In this document: one piece after another, positions 49,802 to 57,950 of the stretch | How the letters are laid out: the number at the start of each line of letters is the position of its first letter | Position numbering within the stretch: position 1 is the stretch's first letter | Assembly (NCBI RefSeq): GCF_000686845.1 | Contig: NZ_JMLS01000019.1 | Span: 62,001 to 126,000 of the forward strand | Reading direction: 5' to 3' | DNA length: 64,000 nt | Source of the DNA: Paenibacillus sp. UNC451MF | Lineage (GTDB): Bacteria > Bacillota > Bacilli > Paenibacillales > NBRC-103111 | Translations under genes and position numbers: made by a program | The notes under the pieces: model-generated | Seen by the model: only the letters and a program-made list of their open reading frames with translations | Told to the model about the DNA's origin: nothing | The model's database searches: none

Positions 49802-49909
49802 ATGGGTGTCATCATCTTTTGGTCGGTTGTTTGCTTGGTTATCATTTTAGGCTTAACCTTTTGGATTACCAAGAAAGCCTACTCGCGTAAATGGGATGAA
49901 GAAGAATAA
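49802..49909 (+). CDS. 35-aa single-pass membrane peptide (YtzI-like)
   Basis: An ATG at 49802 opens 35 codons to a TAA at 49907. Residues 3-22 (VIIFWSVVCLVIILGLTFWI) form one hydrophobic helix, followed by the cytoplasmic tail TKKAYSRKWDEEE. The TKKAYSxKWD tail resembles the small YtzI-type membrane proteins of bacilli. Function unknown. The upstream AAAGGA is about 12 nt from the ATG, which is weak, but the protein-like pattern is convincing. It is too short for routine gene calling. Confidence 0.65.
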   Translation: MGVIIFWSVVCLVIILGLTFWITKKAYSRKWDEEE

Positions 49910-49957
49910 GATTTTCTTCAGATTGCTCCCACCGAATTTTTTATAAATCCTATCACG

Positions 49958-50003
49958 TCAAAAAAGATGCCGGTCCTTTCCCTATTGAAAGAACTGGCGT
50001 CTT
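49958..50003 (-). terminator. Intrinsic terminator-like hairpin
   Basis: AAGATGCCGGT/ACTGGCGTCTT with inner CTTTC/GAAAG arms (49964-50003); a run of six U follows on the minus strand. It could also end the 35-aa peptide transcript on the plus strand, with a weaker tail. Confidence 0.7.
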
Positions 50004-50040
50004 GCATTTTGTACATAGTCCTACCTTGCCAGTACTCGAC

Positions 50041-50245
50041 TTAAAGCGCTCTTCCTCCGCCGTACTTCATGCTGAAACTTTCATCACTCGTAACAAGATA
50101 AACAATCCCTTCAATTAACGATTGTGTTTCACGAGGAACATTGGACTTTCCCCTCACCCACAATCAGCGGTGTACCACTGACAAAGCTTTCACCCGAGTA
50201 ACAATCTCCAACGAAAATAAGACTATCCTCACAGTTACCATTCAA
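50041..50245 (-). pseudogene. Frameshifted small coding remnant of unknown family
   Basis: Two overlapping open stretches read as protein. The upstream one (from a TTG at 50245) contains LIFVGDCYSGESFVSG. The downstream one, in the +1 frame, contains VPRETQSLIEGIVYLVTSDE and ends at 50041. Joining them at the GAGGGGAAAG run gives about 68 codons. No good ribosome binding site precedes it, and a terminator hairpin covers its start. This is most likely a decayed gene; a sequencing slip or programmed frameshift is possible. Nothing else is seen in 49910-50312 apart from two hairpins. Confidence 0.4.
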
Positions 50246-50263
50246 CTGTTAAAGGATAGCCTT
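50218..50263 (-). terminator. Terminator of the quinone reductase gene
   Basis: GGCTATCCT/AGGATAG outer and AACAGTT/AACTG inner arms followed on the minus strand by UUAUUUU, about 50 nt past the stop at 50313. Confidence 0.75.
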
Positions 50264-50312
50264 TAGTTACTGAATCACGTTCGGTCCATTCAGACATATA
50301 CATCACGAAGTA

Positions 50313-50852
50313 TTAGTGGGCGAGCACACTCATGGAAGTATGAATATGTTCCGCATACCTTTTAGCTTCTTGTGTAATATACGCATCCGAACCTTGAGAT
50401 ACGTTATAAGTAACAAATGCCGGGAGGAAGGTTCCGTTACATTTCGTGATTGTTCTTTGTATGGGCCTTATTAACTCACTAATCGTAAACCAGTTATCTC
50501 CACCCGAACGGTAAGCCTTCTCTGAGCCGCCGGTTGTAGTCGCAACTATAAATTCTTTACCCTGCAGTTTGTCTCCGTCAGGGCCGTAAGCCCATCCGAA
50601 CGTTAATACATCATCAAACCATTTTTTTAAGAGCGGCGGACAGCTATACCAATAAAAAGGGAATTGCAGCACAATCCGGTCGTATTGAAGCAGCAATTGC
50701 TGTTCCCTTTCCACATCGATATTCCAATCAGGATACTCTTGATAAAGGTCACGACAATAAACGTCAGCGTATTGCTTCAACTCAAGTGCCATAGCTCGAT
50801 TGGCCCGGGACGAATTCATATGGGGATGTGCTATGATAACCATGATTTTCAT
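50313..50852 (-). CDS. NAD(P)H-dependent quinone oxidoreductase (flavodoxin-like, KefF/YwrO type)
   Basis: A 179-aa flavodoxin-fold protein. It has VIIAHPHMNSSRANRAM at the N-terminus (FMN phosphate loop), DRIVLQFPFYWYSCPPLLKKWFDDVLTFGWAYG, the classic NQO/MdaB quinone reductase block, and VATTTGG near residue 108. It reduces quinones in two electron steps with FMN. The ATG at 50852 follows AAAGGA by 8 nt. It is divergent from an HxlR regulator, the usual pairing for electrophile-inducible quinone reductases. Confidence 0.92.
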   Translation of the reverse strand: MKIMVIIAHPHMNSSRANRAMALELKQYADVYCRDLYQEYPDWNIDVEREQQLLLQYDRIVLQFPFYWYSCPPLLKKWFDDVLTFGWAYGPDGDKLQGKEFIVATTTGGSEKAYRSGGDNWFTISELIRPIQRTITKCNGTFLPAFVTYNVSQGSDAYITQEAKRYAEHIHTSMSVLAH

Positions 50853-50991
50853 GACGATCATCCTTTCTCGTCTTTCTAGTATCAAGATTTACATCCCCAT
50901 TATTGAGTACAATTTCATTTTTGCAAAGTACGCTTTTCTTTCATACTAAGTCCTCTGGACCGTACCATAGACGCGGCCTGGTAACGAGAGA

Positions 50992-51011
50992 TAGTACACA
51001 ATACCGTACTA
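50992..51011. promoter_or_regulatory. Inverted repeat between quinone reductase and hxlR
   Basis: TAGTAC and GTACTA are separated by 8 bp. It lies in the divergent promoter region and is a candidate binding site for the HxlR-family regulator. Confidence 0.5.
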
Positions 51012-51097
51012 AGTATGCTAAAGCATCGTACTGTTTTAATTCCCGATACTTTGATAAAGTAATAGCTAAGAAAATAAATCGGTCGGGGGTTGGGAAG

Positions 51098-51466
51098 ATG
51101 CGGGAGGAAATTCGCGATTCGAATACGACACAGGGGATATTGGCCACTCTGCAGGTTATCGGAGGAAAATGGAAGCCGCTCATTTTGTTTATTTTGCTGT
51201 ATGAAGGCACGAAGCGCTTCGGTGAATTAAGACGTCTGCTTCCCAAGGTCACCCAAGGAATGCTCACCAATCAGCTTCGAGAGATGGAACGGGATGGACT
51301 CATTGTACGTCGGGTGTATCAAGAGATTCCGCCCAAAGTCGAATACTTTTTATCCGACCATGGAAGAACGTTAAGTTCGGTTTTGACCGATATGTGCGGG
51401 TGGGGATTTAAGCATATAGAGTTTATGAAGAATGAGCATGAAAAAATCCGCAATGCATCTGATTGA
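51098..51466 (+). CDS. HxlR-family transcriptional regulator
   Basis: A 122-aa winged-helix regulator. The signature is [55 protein letters not shown] (about residues 20-75), ending with [15 protein letters not shown]. HxlR proteins such as YodB and HypR sense quinones, diamide or aldehydes through N-terminal Cys residues. Here no Cys lies near the N-terminus; the only one is Cys in DMCGWGF late in the protein, so sensing must differ or need no thiol at the usual place. The ATG at 51098 is behind a GGGAAG site. A longer upstream frame covers the divergent promoter and is rejected. Confidence 0.9.
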   Translation: MREEIRDSNTTQGILATLQVIGGKWKPLILFILLYEGTKRFGELRRLLPKVTQGMLTNQLREMERDGLIVRRVYQEIPPKVEYFLSDHGRTLSSVLTDMCGWGFKHIEFMKNEHEKIRNASD

Positions 51467-51525
51467 CCCCATCGGGGTGTTCTTATAGAAACTAGCTAAG
51501 ACATGAAGAGAAGGGACTAACCGCC

Positions 51526-52329
51526 ATGAGTTTTCAACAGCTCGTATCCATGATTCCTGTATTTGAACAAGTGGAGTCCTTCACTACGGCCCAAACCATC
51601 GTTAACCCTCCTGACCGCCATATGATTCTTGTCGTTCTGAACGGACATCTCTTGATCTCAGGGAGCAATCAAGAGCCTGTCATGGTTGCTCAAGGCTTCG
51701 CCTGCCACCCCGAACACAGTCCTTTTACAATTCAAGTTCCGAAGACCAAATCCGCAGAATATGTCATCATCTCATACCGTATATTCCCTGAGAATAGTCC
51801 TTGGACCTTACATGGTCCGCTCCGTACCTATAGTGAAGTAAAAATTAAATACATGCTGGACGAGCTCATTCGGAGGACCGAGGATATCGACTCCCCTACT
51901 AATGAGCAGCATCTCGTGGAGCAGGTCCGCAAGCGTCTTATTCTCGAACGGATCTTGTTCATTTATTTATATGAGACGCAATGGACACAAGAGGACAAGT
52001 CTTCCGCGGCCAGCATGGAGGAGTCTCTTTCCTATATGAATGAACACTATATGCTGAAGCTCACGCTGCCTATGCTCGCAGAACGCGCCGGAATGAGTGT
52101 CGGGCATTATACCGTTCTATTCAAAAACCTCACGGGAACGACCATGAGCCACTATTTACGCCAACTCCGGATTCAAAAAGCAAAACAAATGTTTCAGCAA
52201 ACGCATCTGCCTGCCAAAGAGGTCGCCCAGCTTGTCGGCTTCACGGATTATTTTCATTTCAGTCGGACCTTTAAGCAAGAAACCGGTAGTTCCCCTACGG
52301 AATTTCTTAAAGGCCTGGATAAAATCTAA
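51526..52329 (+). CDS. AraC-family regulator of the adjacent iron-siderophore importer
   Basis: A 267-aa protein. The N-terminal cupin-like sensor half (about 1-150) is followed by an AraC-type double helix-turn-helix (about 165-265) with LTLPMLAERAGMSVGHYTVLFKNLTGTTMSHYL and VAQLVGFTDYFHFSRTFKQETGSSPTEF. It lies about 100 bp upstream of a siderophore-binding lipoprotein on the same strand, the arrangement of Btr and FeuABC in B. subtilis, where the regulator senses ferric bacillibactin. A similar substrate-dependent activator role is inferred. Confidence 0.88.
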   Translation: MSFQQLVSMIPVFEQVESFTTAQTIVNPPDRHMILVVLNGHLLISGSNQEPVMVAQGFACHPEHSPFTIQVPKTKSAEYVIISYRIFPENSPWTLHGPLRTYSEVKIKYMLDELIRRTEDIDSPTNEQHLVEQVRKRLILERILFIYLYETQWTQEDKSSAASMEESLSYMNEHYMLKLTLPMLAERAGMSVGHYTVLFKNLTGTTMSHYLRQLRIQKAKQMFQQTHLPAKEVAQLVGFTDYFHFSRTFKQETGSSPTEFLKGLDKI

Positions 52330-52394
52330 AAATATAACATGTTCAATCTTCAAATTAGATATGGTCTAACCATGAATATGCGGCTAAAATCAAT

Positions 52395-52415
52395 TGAGAA
52401 TAATTATTATTATCA
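52395..52415. promoter_or_regulatory. Fur box ahead of the second siderophore importer
   Basis: A 21-bp site beginning TGAGAAT and ending ATTATCA around AATTATT fits three Fur hexamer-like units. It ends 12 nt before the start codon, overlapping the ribosome binding site. Confidence 0.72.
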
Positions 52416-52427
52416 GGAGGAACCTTC

Positions 52428-53399
52428 ATGCAACATCGATTTAGCCGTATCCTTACCTTTACTTTATTGTTGGTACTTGCCATAAGCCTTGCCGCTTGCG
52501 GGCAAACAACCAGTAACTCCAGCCAGGGAAGTCAGCCCAACCAAGGCGGCTCTCCTACAACAGCCCCAAGCGACAGCAAAATTACAGTAGAAGATGCACA
52601 AGGAACTGTCACGCTTCCTAAGAAACCGGAACGAATCGTTACTATGGACTTCAGCTTCACAGACATGCTCGTGACGCTGGGTGTTCAACCTGTAGGGATT
52701 GCCGATGATGGCAGCAAGGATTTGTTCATGGATGCCGTGAAAAGTCAGTTAAAGTCTTATACCTCCGTTGGCTCCCGTTATGAGCCGAACATTGAACTGA
52801 TAAGCTCTCTCAAGCCTGATCTTATTATCGTTGATATCAACAAGCATAAGAACGCATTGCCACAGCTGAAAGCTATTGCACCGATTCTTGTACTGAACGA
52901 TTTCCAAGCGGATTACGACCAAATGCTGAAGAATTACATGATTACCGCTAAAGCCGTCGGTAAAGAAGCTGAAGGAAAGAAACGTCTTGAAGAGCACCAA
53001 GCCAAGATGGACGCAGCCAAAAAGAAAATCAAGAACGCCAATTTGAGCATTCTTCCTGCTGTGGTCAATCCGACCGGTTTCTTCGGCCATTCCGACCACT
53101 CTTACTCTGGTTCGATGTTGAAAATGTTGGGCTTTAACGACCCTTTAAAAAGCGATACCGCTTATCCTCAGTTAACATTGGAGCAGCTGGTAGAAACAAA
53201 CCCGCAAGCATTATTCCTTATGCCTACAGATAAAGTAACTATCGTAAACCAGTGGGAAACCAATCCATTGTGGAAAAAAATTGATGCGGTAGCCAAAAAC
53301 AAAGTGTATACGGTTGAACGCCGGGATTGGTCCTTATCCCGCGGCATGCTCGGATCAGAGAAAATTGCCGAAGATATTTTGAAACAGCTGGGAGAGTAA
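52428..53399 (+). CDS. Iron-siderophore-binding lipoprotein
   Basis: A 323-aa lipoprotein (lipobox SLAAC, Cys near residue 24) with the type III periplasmic-binding fold. It has KPERIVTMDFSFTDMLVTLGV, SSLKPDLIIVD and the YTVERRDWSLSRGMLGSEKIAEDI end. It is distinct from the YclQ-like protein at 11206. The substrate may be ferric citrate or a catecholate or hydroxamate siderophore. AGGAGG lies 6 nt before the ATG and a Fur box just before that. It is the first gene of a three-gene operon with two permeases and no ATPase. Confidence 0.9.
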   Translation: MQHRFSRILTFTLLLVLAISLAACGQTTSNSSQGSQPNQGGSPTTAPSDSKITVEDAQGTVTLPKKPERIVTMDFSFTDMLVTLGVQPVGIADDGSKDLFMDAVKSQLKSYTSVGSRYEPNIELISSLKPDLIIVDINKHKNALPQLKAIAPILVLNDFQADYDQMLKNYMITAKAVGKEAEGKKRLEEHQAKMDAAKKKIKNANLSILPAVVNPTGFFGHSDHSYSGSMLKMLGFNDPLKSDTAYPQLTLEQLVETNPQALFLMPTDKVTIVNQWETNPLWKKIDAVAKNKVYTVERRDWSLSRGMLGSEKIAEDILKQLGE

Positions 53400-53404
53400 C
53401 CGCA

Positions 53405-54427
53405 ATGGATACCTCAATTCGAATGGAGAAGCAGAACCGCTCACGGTTTCTGCTCTTCCTTTTTTGTATTTGCTCTCTCTTACTAGTCGGCGGCATGCTC
53501 TTCAGCCTCAAATGGGGTCAAGCGCAATTGTCCTGGGGCACTTTATTTGAAGCTCTAGCCTATCAGGGACATGATAAGCTTCACCTGTACATCCAAACCC
53601 TGCGTCTGCCGCGCACTTTAACTGCCTGCATGGTGGGTATTCAACTCGCTATTGCCGGTCTGCTGACTCAGCTTACAACCAAGAACCCTCTCGCATCTCC
53701 GCATATATTCGGTATTAATGCAGGAGCTTCTTTGGCGGTTGTTCTTGGATTAGTGCTGTCTGCGGGATTAGGACTTATGGCATCAATGGCGCTTGCCTTC
53801 ATAGGAGCCCTCACAGGGGCTTTCCTCGTGTGGTCTTTAGCGGGGATCGGACACAAGCAGTATGTCCGTATGGCGCTTGCAGGCATTACCGTTCATTTCC
53901 TGCTGTCTTCGCTCACTGAAGGCGCCATGATATTGAACCAGTATTCGACAGAGAGCATGATATTCTGGCTTGTCGGCTCTGTGAACCGTGCAGGATGGAA
54001 CGAAGTGACGACGCTGCTCCCCTTCTTGATCGGCGGCCTTTTATTGCTCGGCTTCATGGTGCCTTCCTTCCGACTACTGCCACTGGACGACGACATCGCG
54101 TCTGGATTAGGTCAACGGGTCGCTCTTGTTAGAGCAATAGGGATGCTGCTAGTCATCCTATTTGCGGGCTCTGCCGTTGCCGTTTGCGGCCCGATCGGCT
54201 TCGTATGCCTCATTGTCCCCCATATAGCCCGTGCACTGGTTGGCCCTAATCTGAACGTTCTCGTACCGCTTACAGGATTACTTGGCGGTTTGATGCTCGT
54301 ATATGCCGATCTGCTCAGCCGTTTCATTGCTTTTCCGTTCGAATCGCCGGTAGGTATCGTGACGTCCGCCATCGGAGCACCATTCTTTATTTATTTGTCA
54401 CGACGGCAAGGGGGAAATACAAAGTGA
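53405..54427 (+). CDS. Iron-siderophore ABC transporter permease (FecCD family)
   Basis: A 340-aa FecCD permease with about nine to ten membrane segments. Motifs are LRLPRTLTACMVGIQLAIAG, NPLASPHIFGINAGASL and the coupling segment GPIGFVCLIVPHIARALVG near residue 265. The ATG at 53405 lies 5 nt after the binding-protein stop behind GGGAGA. An upstream frame inside the binding-protein gene is rejected. It pairs with the next permease. Confidence 0.92.
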   Translation: MDTSIRMEKQNRSRFLLFLFCICSLLLVGGMLFSLKWGQAQLSWGTLFEALAYQGHDKLHLYIQTLRLPRTLTACMVGIQLAIAGLLTQLTTKNPLASPHIFGINAGASLAVVLGLVLSAGLGLMASMALAFIGALTGAFLVWSLAGIGHKQYVRMALAGITVHFLLSSLTEGAMILNQYSTESMIFWLVGSVNRAGWNEVTTLLPFLIGGLLLLGFMVPSFRLLPLDDDIASGLGQRVALVRAIGMLLVILFAGSAVAVCGPIGFVCLIVPHIARALVGPNLNVLVPLTGLLGGLMLVYADLLSRFIAFPFESPVGIVTSAIGAPFFIYLSRRQGGNTK

Positions 54428-55401
54428 AAAACACCCTTATTCTCCTCTTGGCTTGCCTGGTAATGCTCCTTTTAAGTGTCATTTCTATTAGTGTAGGGGC
54501 CGTCTCCATTCCAATATCCGATGTAGCCAGCAGCCTATTTAATAATGCCAGCTCATCGTATTTTATCGTTCATGAACTACGGCTGCCCCGGGTCATCGTA
54601 GCTATTTTAGCGGGATTCGGGTTAGCTGTTGCAGGGGGTATTCTGCAAAGCCTGGTTCGCAATCCATTGGCCAGTCCTGATGTCATAGGGATTACAAAGG
54701 GAGCTGGCTTCACAGCGGCCGCTGTTATTTTCCTGTTTCCCAAATCCCCCATCTATGTGCTGCCTCTCGCAGCTTTTGTTGGGGCTGTAGCCGCATTCCT
54801 TATCTTGCTGGCTTTAAGTAAAAGGCTCACCTTGACTCCGGCATCGCTAGCGCTTGTCGGCGTTGCGATAGGCGCCGTTTTTCAAGCGGGGATACAATAC
54901 TTGATCGTGACGAACCCCACTAATGTGAACATGGCGCTGCTGTGGATGTCCGGCAGTTTGTGGGGCCGCGGATGGAGTCAGGTGCAGTACCTACTGCCCG
55001 CAATGGCAGTGCTGCTTGCTTTTGCTTATGGAAGCTTTAAAAAGTTAAATGTGTTCCAGCTAGGCGACGAGATCAGCGTCTCTCTTGGACTGCAAATTAT
55101 TCGTGAACGCTTCTGGCTGTTTTTATTGGCGGTAGCCTTATCCGGTATTTCGGTATCAGCGGTGGGCGCCATCGGCTTCATCGGTCTTCTAGCTCCGCAT
55201 ATGGCACGCAGCCTTGTCGGAAGCCTCAATCAATGGCTCCTGCCATTGGCGGCGGTCATAGGAGCAGACCTGATGCTTTTGGGCGATTGCCTAGGACGCG
55301 TCATTATCATTCCACGAGAAGTGCCTGTGGGCATTATGACCGCCATCATCGGCGCTCCTTATTTCATCTACTTGCTGCGCAGAGAGAGAATCAGGCGTTA
55401 A
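54424..55401 (+). CDS. Iron-siderophore ABC transporter permease (FecCD family)
   Basis: A 325-aa FecCD permease. It has HELRLPRVIVAILAGFGLAVAG, RNPLASPDVIGITKGAGF and the GAIGFIGLLAPHMARSLVG coupling motif. It starts with a GTG that overlaps the stop codon of the previous permease (GTGA). No ATPase gene follows before the terminator, so the complex must borrow an ATPase encoded elsewhere, as FeuABC does with YusV in B. subtilis. Confidence 0.92.
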   Translation: MKNTLILLLACLVMLLLSVISISVGAVSIPISDVASSLFNNASSSYFIVHELRLPRVIVAILAGFGLAVAGGILQSLVRNPLASPDVIGITKGAGFTAAAVIFLFPKSPIYVLPLAAFVGAVAAFLILLALSKRLTLTPASLALVGVAIGAVFQAGIQYLIVTNPTNVNMALLWMSGSLWGRGWSQVQYLLPAMAVLLAFAYGSFKKLNVFQLGDEISVSLGLQIIRERFWLFLLAVALSGISVSAVGAIGFIGLLAPHMARSLVGSLNQWLLPLAAVIGADLMLLGDCLGRVIIIPREVPVGIMTAIIGAPYFIYLLRRERIRR

Positions 55402-55437
55402 GTGGAAGAGTTTCTAACTGAACAGTAGGTAATAAGA

Positions 55438-55481
55438 AACAATCGGTTCAAGCCCTCCGGCTTTGTCCGATTGTTTTTTTC
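55438..55481 (+). terminator. Terminator of the second siderophore importer operon
   Basis: AACAATCGG/CCGATTGTT outer and AGCC/GGCT inner arms, followed by seven T. Confidence 0.92.
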
Positions 55482-55598
55482 CGATAGGGAGACATTGTGG
55501 TCTCCGTGCTAGACTCTTGTTGCTTAACTAACGCTATGTAGAGCCTCAAGACCAGCCTCATTATCTTTGGCGAAGAAGAAGCGCTAGCCTTAATCCTC

Positions 55599-55730
55599 TT
55601 ACTCCATCATACGCTTCACTAGATCCCGATTGCGAGTTTTAAACACCTCGTTATGCGACGACACCATGGCTATTTTGCTCGCATCAGGCGGAATGAATTG
55701 CTTGGCCTTGTTCACTGCATTGGCCGCATC
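55599..55730 (-). pseudogene. C-terminal remnant of an unidentified gene
   Basis: Forty-three codons with protein-like composition (AVNKAKQFIPPDASKIAMV, then SSHNEVFKTRNRDLVKRMME) end in a TAA at 55599-55601. The frame is closed upstream by a TAG directly before residue 1, and no ribosome binding site is present. It is probably the tail of a deleted gene. The family is not recognised. The rest of 55402-55833 holds only the two terminators described. Confidence 0.5.
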
Positions 55731-55761
55731 CTATTGAAAAGGTAACTTCTTACATGGCAAA

Positions 55762-55799
55762 AAAACCAGTCTTTAACACCAAAGTGCTAGGCTGGTTTT
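55762..55799. terminator. Bidirectional terminator
   Basis: AAAAACCAG/CTGGTTTTT outer arms with imperfect inner pairs; it serves the minus-strand histidine phosphatase gene ending at 55834. Confidence 0.8.
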
Positions 55800-55833
55800 T
55801 GTTATGTTATCATGAATGGATAAGGGTGTCCCC

Positions 55834-56478
55834 TTATGGAATCCTTATGTTCATAAGCTCTGCTAAATCCACTCTACCTACAACCTCATAACCTTTGCCA
55901 GGTCCTTTTGGTTTTATAATAACTGTACTCAAGTTAGGAATATCTCCCAAACCAACGCCTTGAGGGAAGCTGTGTGAAACAATGACTTGATTGGCTCCAA
56001 CCGGAGGTTCCTTCTCTAACACCTTAGTCAGCGCATTTAATATACGATTCTGTTCTTCTGGGCTCAGATGACCGCCCAGGTTGTAGATGTTGATCCAGAA
56101 TGGATCAACTTGAACATAGCCCTGCCCAAAAGCAAGCTGCGCCGTCTCCTTTGTTCGGCAAAACGGACTTGCCAGTATCGGAATTTGCACAGGAATTTGT
56201 AAATATCGAATCGTTCTCCCAAAATCGGCGGCTTGACGTTCCCCAACCCTAGATAAATTTCTTTGGGTTGAGCAATCGTTGAAAACAAGATCCGGTTGAT
56301 CTTCTCCTGTCGTCGCTTCTCCGTGCCTGACATACAAAATATACCCGCCTTGACGAAGGGAGTCGAGCAACGTTGGACTTATAGGTGCTGCTTTCACGGC
56401 ATCTTCTATAGGCCCACCCATTAGTAAGGGAAAAAGCAGAAGGAGAGTGAGCAGACCTTTGCAAAATATCCTTTTCAT
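55834..56478 (-). CDS. Secreted histidine phosphatase-superfamily protein
   Basis: A 214-aa protein with an N-terminal signal peptide (hydrophobic residues 8-22, likely cut after VKA). The branch-1 histidine phosphatase RHG motif is in YVRHGEA near residue 50. Further blocks are LASPFCRTKETA near 103 with the second Arg and VSHSFPQG near 168 with the second His. It would hydrolyse a phosphate ester outside the cytoplasm. The substrate is unknown. AAAGG lies about 9 nt before the ATG. It is a single gene. Confidence 0.87.
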   Translation of the reverse strand: MKRIFCKGLLTLLLLFPLLMGGPIEDAVKAAPISPTLLDSLRQGGYILYVRHGEATTGEDQPDLVFNDCSTQRNLSRVGERQAADFGRTIRYLQIPVQIPILASPFCRTKETAQLAFGQGYVQVDPFWINIYNLGGHLSPEEQNRILNALTKVLEKEPPVGANQVIVSHSFPQGVGLGDIPNLSTVIIKPKGPGKGYEVVGRVDLAELMNIRIP

Positions 56479-56540
56479 TTCTCACTACCTTTCACTAAGA
56501 ATAGATGTAACCTAAAGGTAGTTTGCTCATTATAGTAAAA

Positions 56541-56580
56541 ATTAAAAACGGATAATGAACGCCTATACGTCCGTTATCCG
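56541..56580 (-). terminator. Terminator of the chromate transporter gene
   Basis: CGGATAACG/CATTATCCG-type hairpin (56549-56580) followed on the minus strand by a U-rich tail, 14 nt after the stop. Confidence 0.8.
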
Positions 56581-56594
56581 GTAATATGAATTTA

Positions 56595-57809
56595 CTATAT
56601 AAGGCTTAGCAGTATTCCACCTGCAGCACCAGAAAGCACAACTGCCCATGGTGGAAGCCTCCAGAAGACCAGCATGATAAATAAAATAACCACCAAAGCA
56701 AAATCCATCGGTTTCAGGATCGCTGTAGTCCACAAAGGATCGTACAGAGCGGCTAACAATAAGCCCACCACAGCTGCATTGATGCCAGCCAACGCTCCTT
56801 GGACTTTAGGACTGCTTCTCAGCCCATTCCAAAAAGGTACTGCACCGACAACAAGAAGAAATGCCGGAAGGAAAATAGCGACTGTAGCAACGACCACTCC
56901 TGGTATGCTCCCTGCCATTGCCCCGAGATAGGCAGCGAATGTGAACAACGGTCCTGGTACCGCCTGGGCCGCTCCATATCCCGCCAAGAAATCTGGCTCA
57001 CTAACCCACCCCATAGGAACTACTTCCTGCTCCAGGAGCGGAAGAACGACATGACCTCCGCCAAACACTAACGACCCTGAACGATAGAAGCTATCGAACA
57101 TAGCGATCCATTCGACTTCTCCCCACTGCCTGGCAAAAGGAAGCACAAAAAGAAGAACGAAAAATAAACTCAGGCAGATCAAAGCAAAAGTTCGACTTAC
57201 TGTAACATGAAGATCCGATACTCTAGCATCCGATTTCCTTCGATAAAGCCATAGTCCGACAATGCCCGCTCCAAGAAGGATAAGTATTTGACTGTATGCC
57301 GTTTGCCAAGCTAATGTAACCACTGCTGCAATTACCGCTATGGTAGCCCTTTCCTTGTCTGGAGTAAGCTTTTGCCCCATCCCCAGAACAGCGTGAGCTA
57401 CAATCGCGACTGCTACGATTTTTAGTCCATGAATCCATCCTGCATTCGCTAGATTAAAGCCTTTAAGCAAAAAAGCAAACGCTACTAGTGCAATGACAGA
57501 TGGCAGTGTGAAACCTAACCACGCAACAAATCCCCCAAGTAATCCGGCTCTTACTATGCCGATCCCAATACCAACCTGACTACTCGCTGGACCCGGGAGA
57601 AACTGACAAAGTGCAACTAGATCGGCATAACTCCGCTCATCTATCCATTTTCTTCGATTTACATATTCATTATGAAAATAACCGAGATGCGCTATCGGCC
57701 CCCCAAAGGAGGTGAGTCCCAGCTTTGCAGATACACTCAGCACTTCGAGAAGCGCAGCAATCCTCCCTTCCTGCCTGCCCGTTGATATACGCTGCCGACT
57801 AGGATCCAT
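56595..57809 (-). CDS. chrA: Chromate transporter (CHR family, ChrA-like)
   Basis: A 404-aa protein with two homologous membrane halves, the long-chain CHR type. The first half has LGLTSFGGPIAHLGYFHNEYV and LCQFLPGPASSQVGI; the second has SGSLVFGGGHVVLPLLEQEVV and AVPGPLFTFAAYLGAMAG, the repeated FGGP/PGP signatures. The family expels chromate, and some members may carry other oxyanions. The ATG at 57809 follows AGGAG by 11 nt. It is a single gene. Confidence 0.93.
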   Translation of the reverse strand: MDPSRQRISTGRQEGRIAALLEVLSVSAKLGLTSFGGPIAHLGYFHNEYVNRRKWIDERSYADLVALCQFLPGPASSQVGIGIGIVRAGLLGGFVAWLGFTLPSVIALVAFAFLLKGFNLANAGWIHGLKIVAVAIVAHAVLGMGQKLTPDKERATIAVIAAVVTLAWQTAYSQILILLGAGIVGLWLYRRKSDARVSDLHVTVSRTFALICLSLFFVLLFVLPFARQWGEVEWIAMFDSFYRSGSLVFGGGHVVLPLLEQEVVPMGWVSEPDFLAGYGAAQAVPGPLFTFAAYLGAMAGSIPGVVVATVAIFLPAFLLVVGAVPFWNGLRSSPKVQGALAGINAAVVGLLLAALYDPLWTTAILKPMDFALVVILFIMLVFWRLPPWAVVLSGAAGGILLSLI

Positions 57810-57896
57810 AAGTCCGCGTTCTCCTTTTCCTATCACGTTATTATTCGTTATATGTTAATTATACCATGTGCTCTTATGTTGTTTTTGTTAATTTTA

Positions 57897-57939
57897 CAAA
57901 AAAAAGGCTTCCCCTCCGTCAATAGACTTAAGGGAAGTC
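57897..57939 (-). terminator. Terminator of the pectinase gene
   Basis: GACTTCCC/GGGGAAGCC arms followed on the minus strand by eight or more U residues, 12 nt after the stop codon. Confidence 0.88.
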
Positions 57940-57950
57940 TCTTCTTGATT

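Noticed and set aside
50903-51097. 65-codon N-terminal extension of the HxlR gene
   Set aside because: It would cover the divergent promoter region and an inverted repeat, and the HxlR family begins close to the ATG at 51098.
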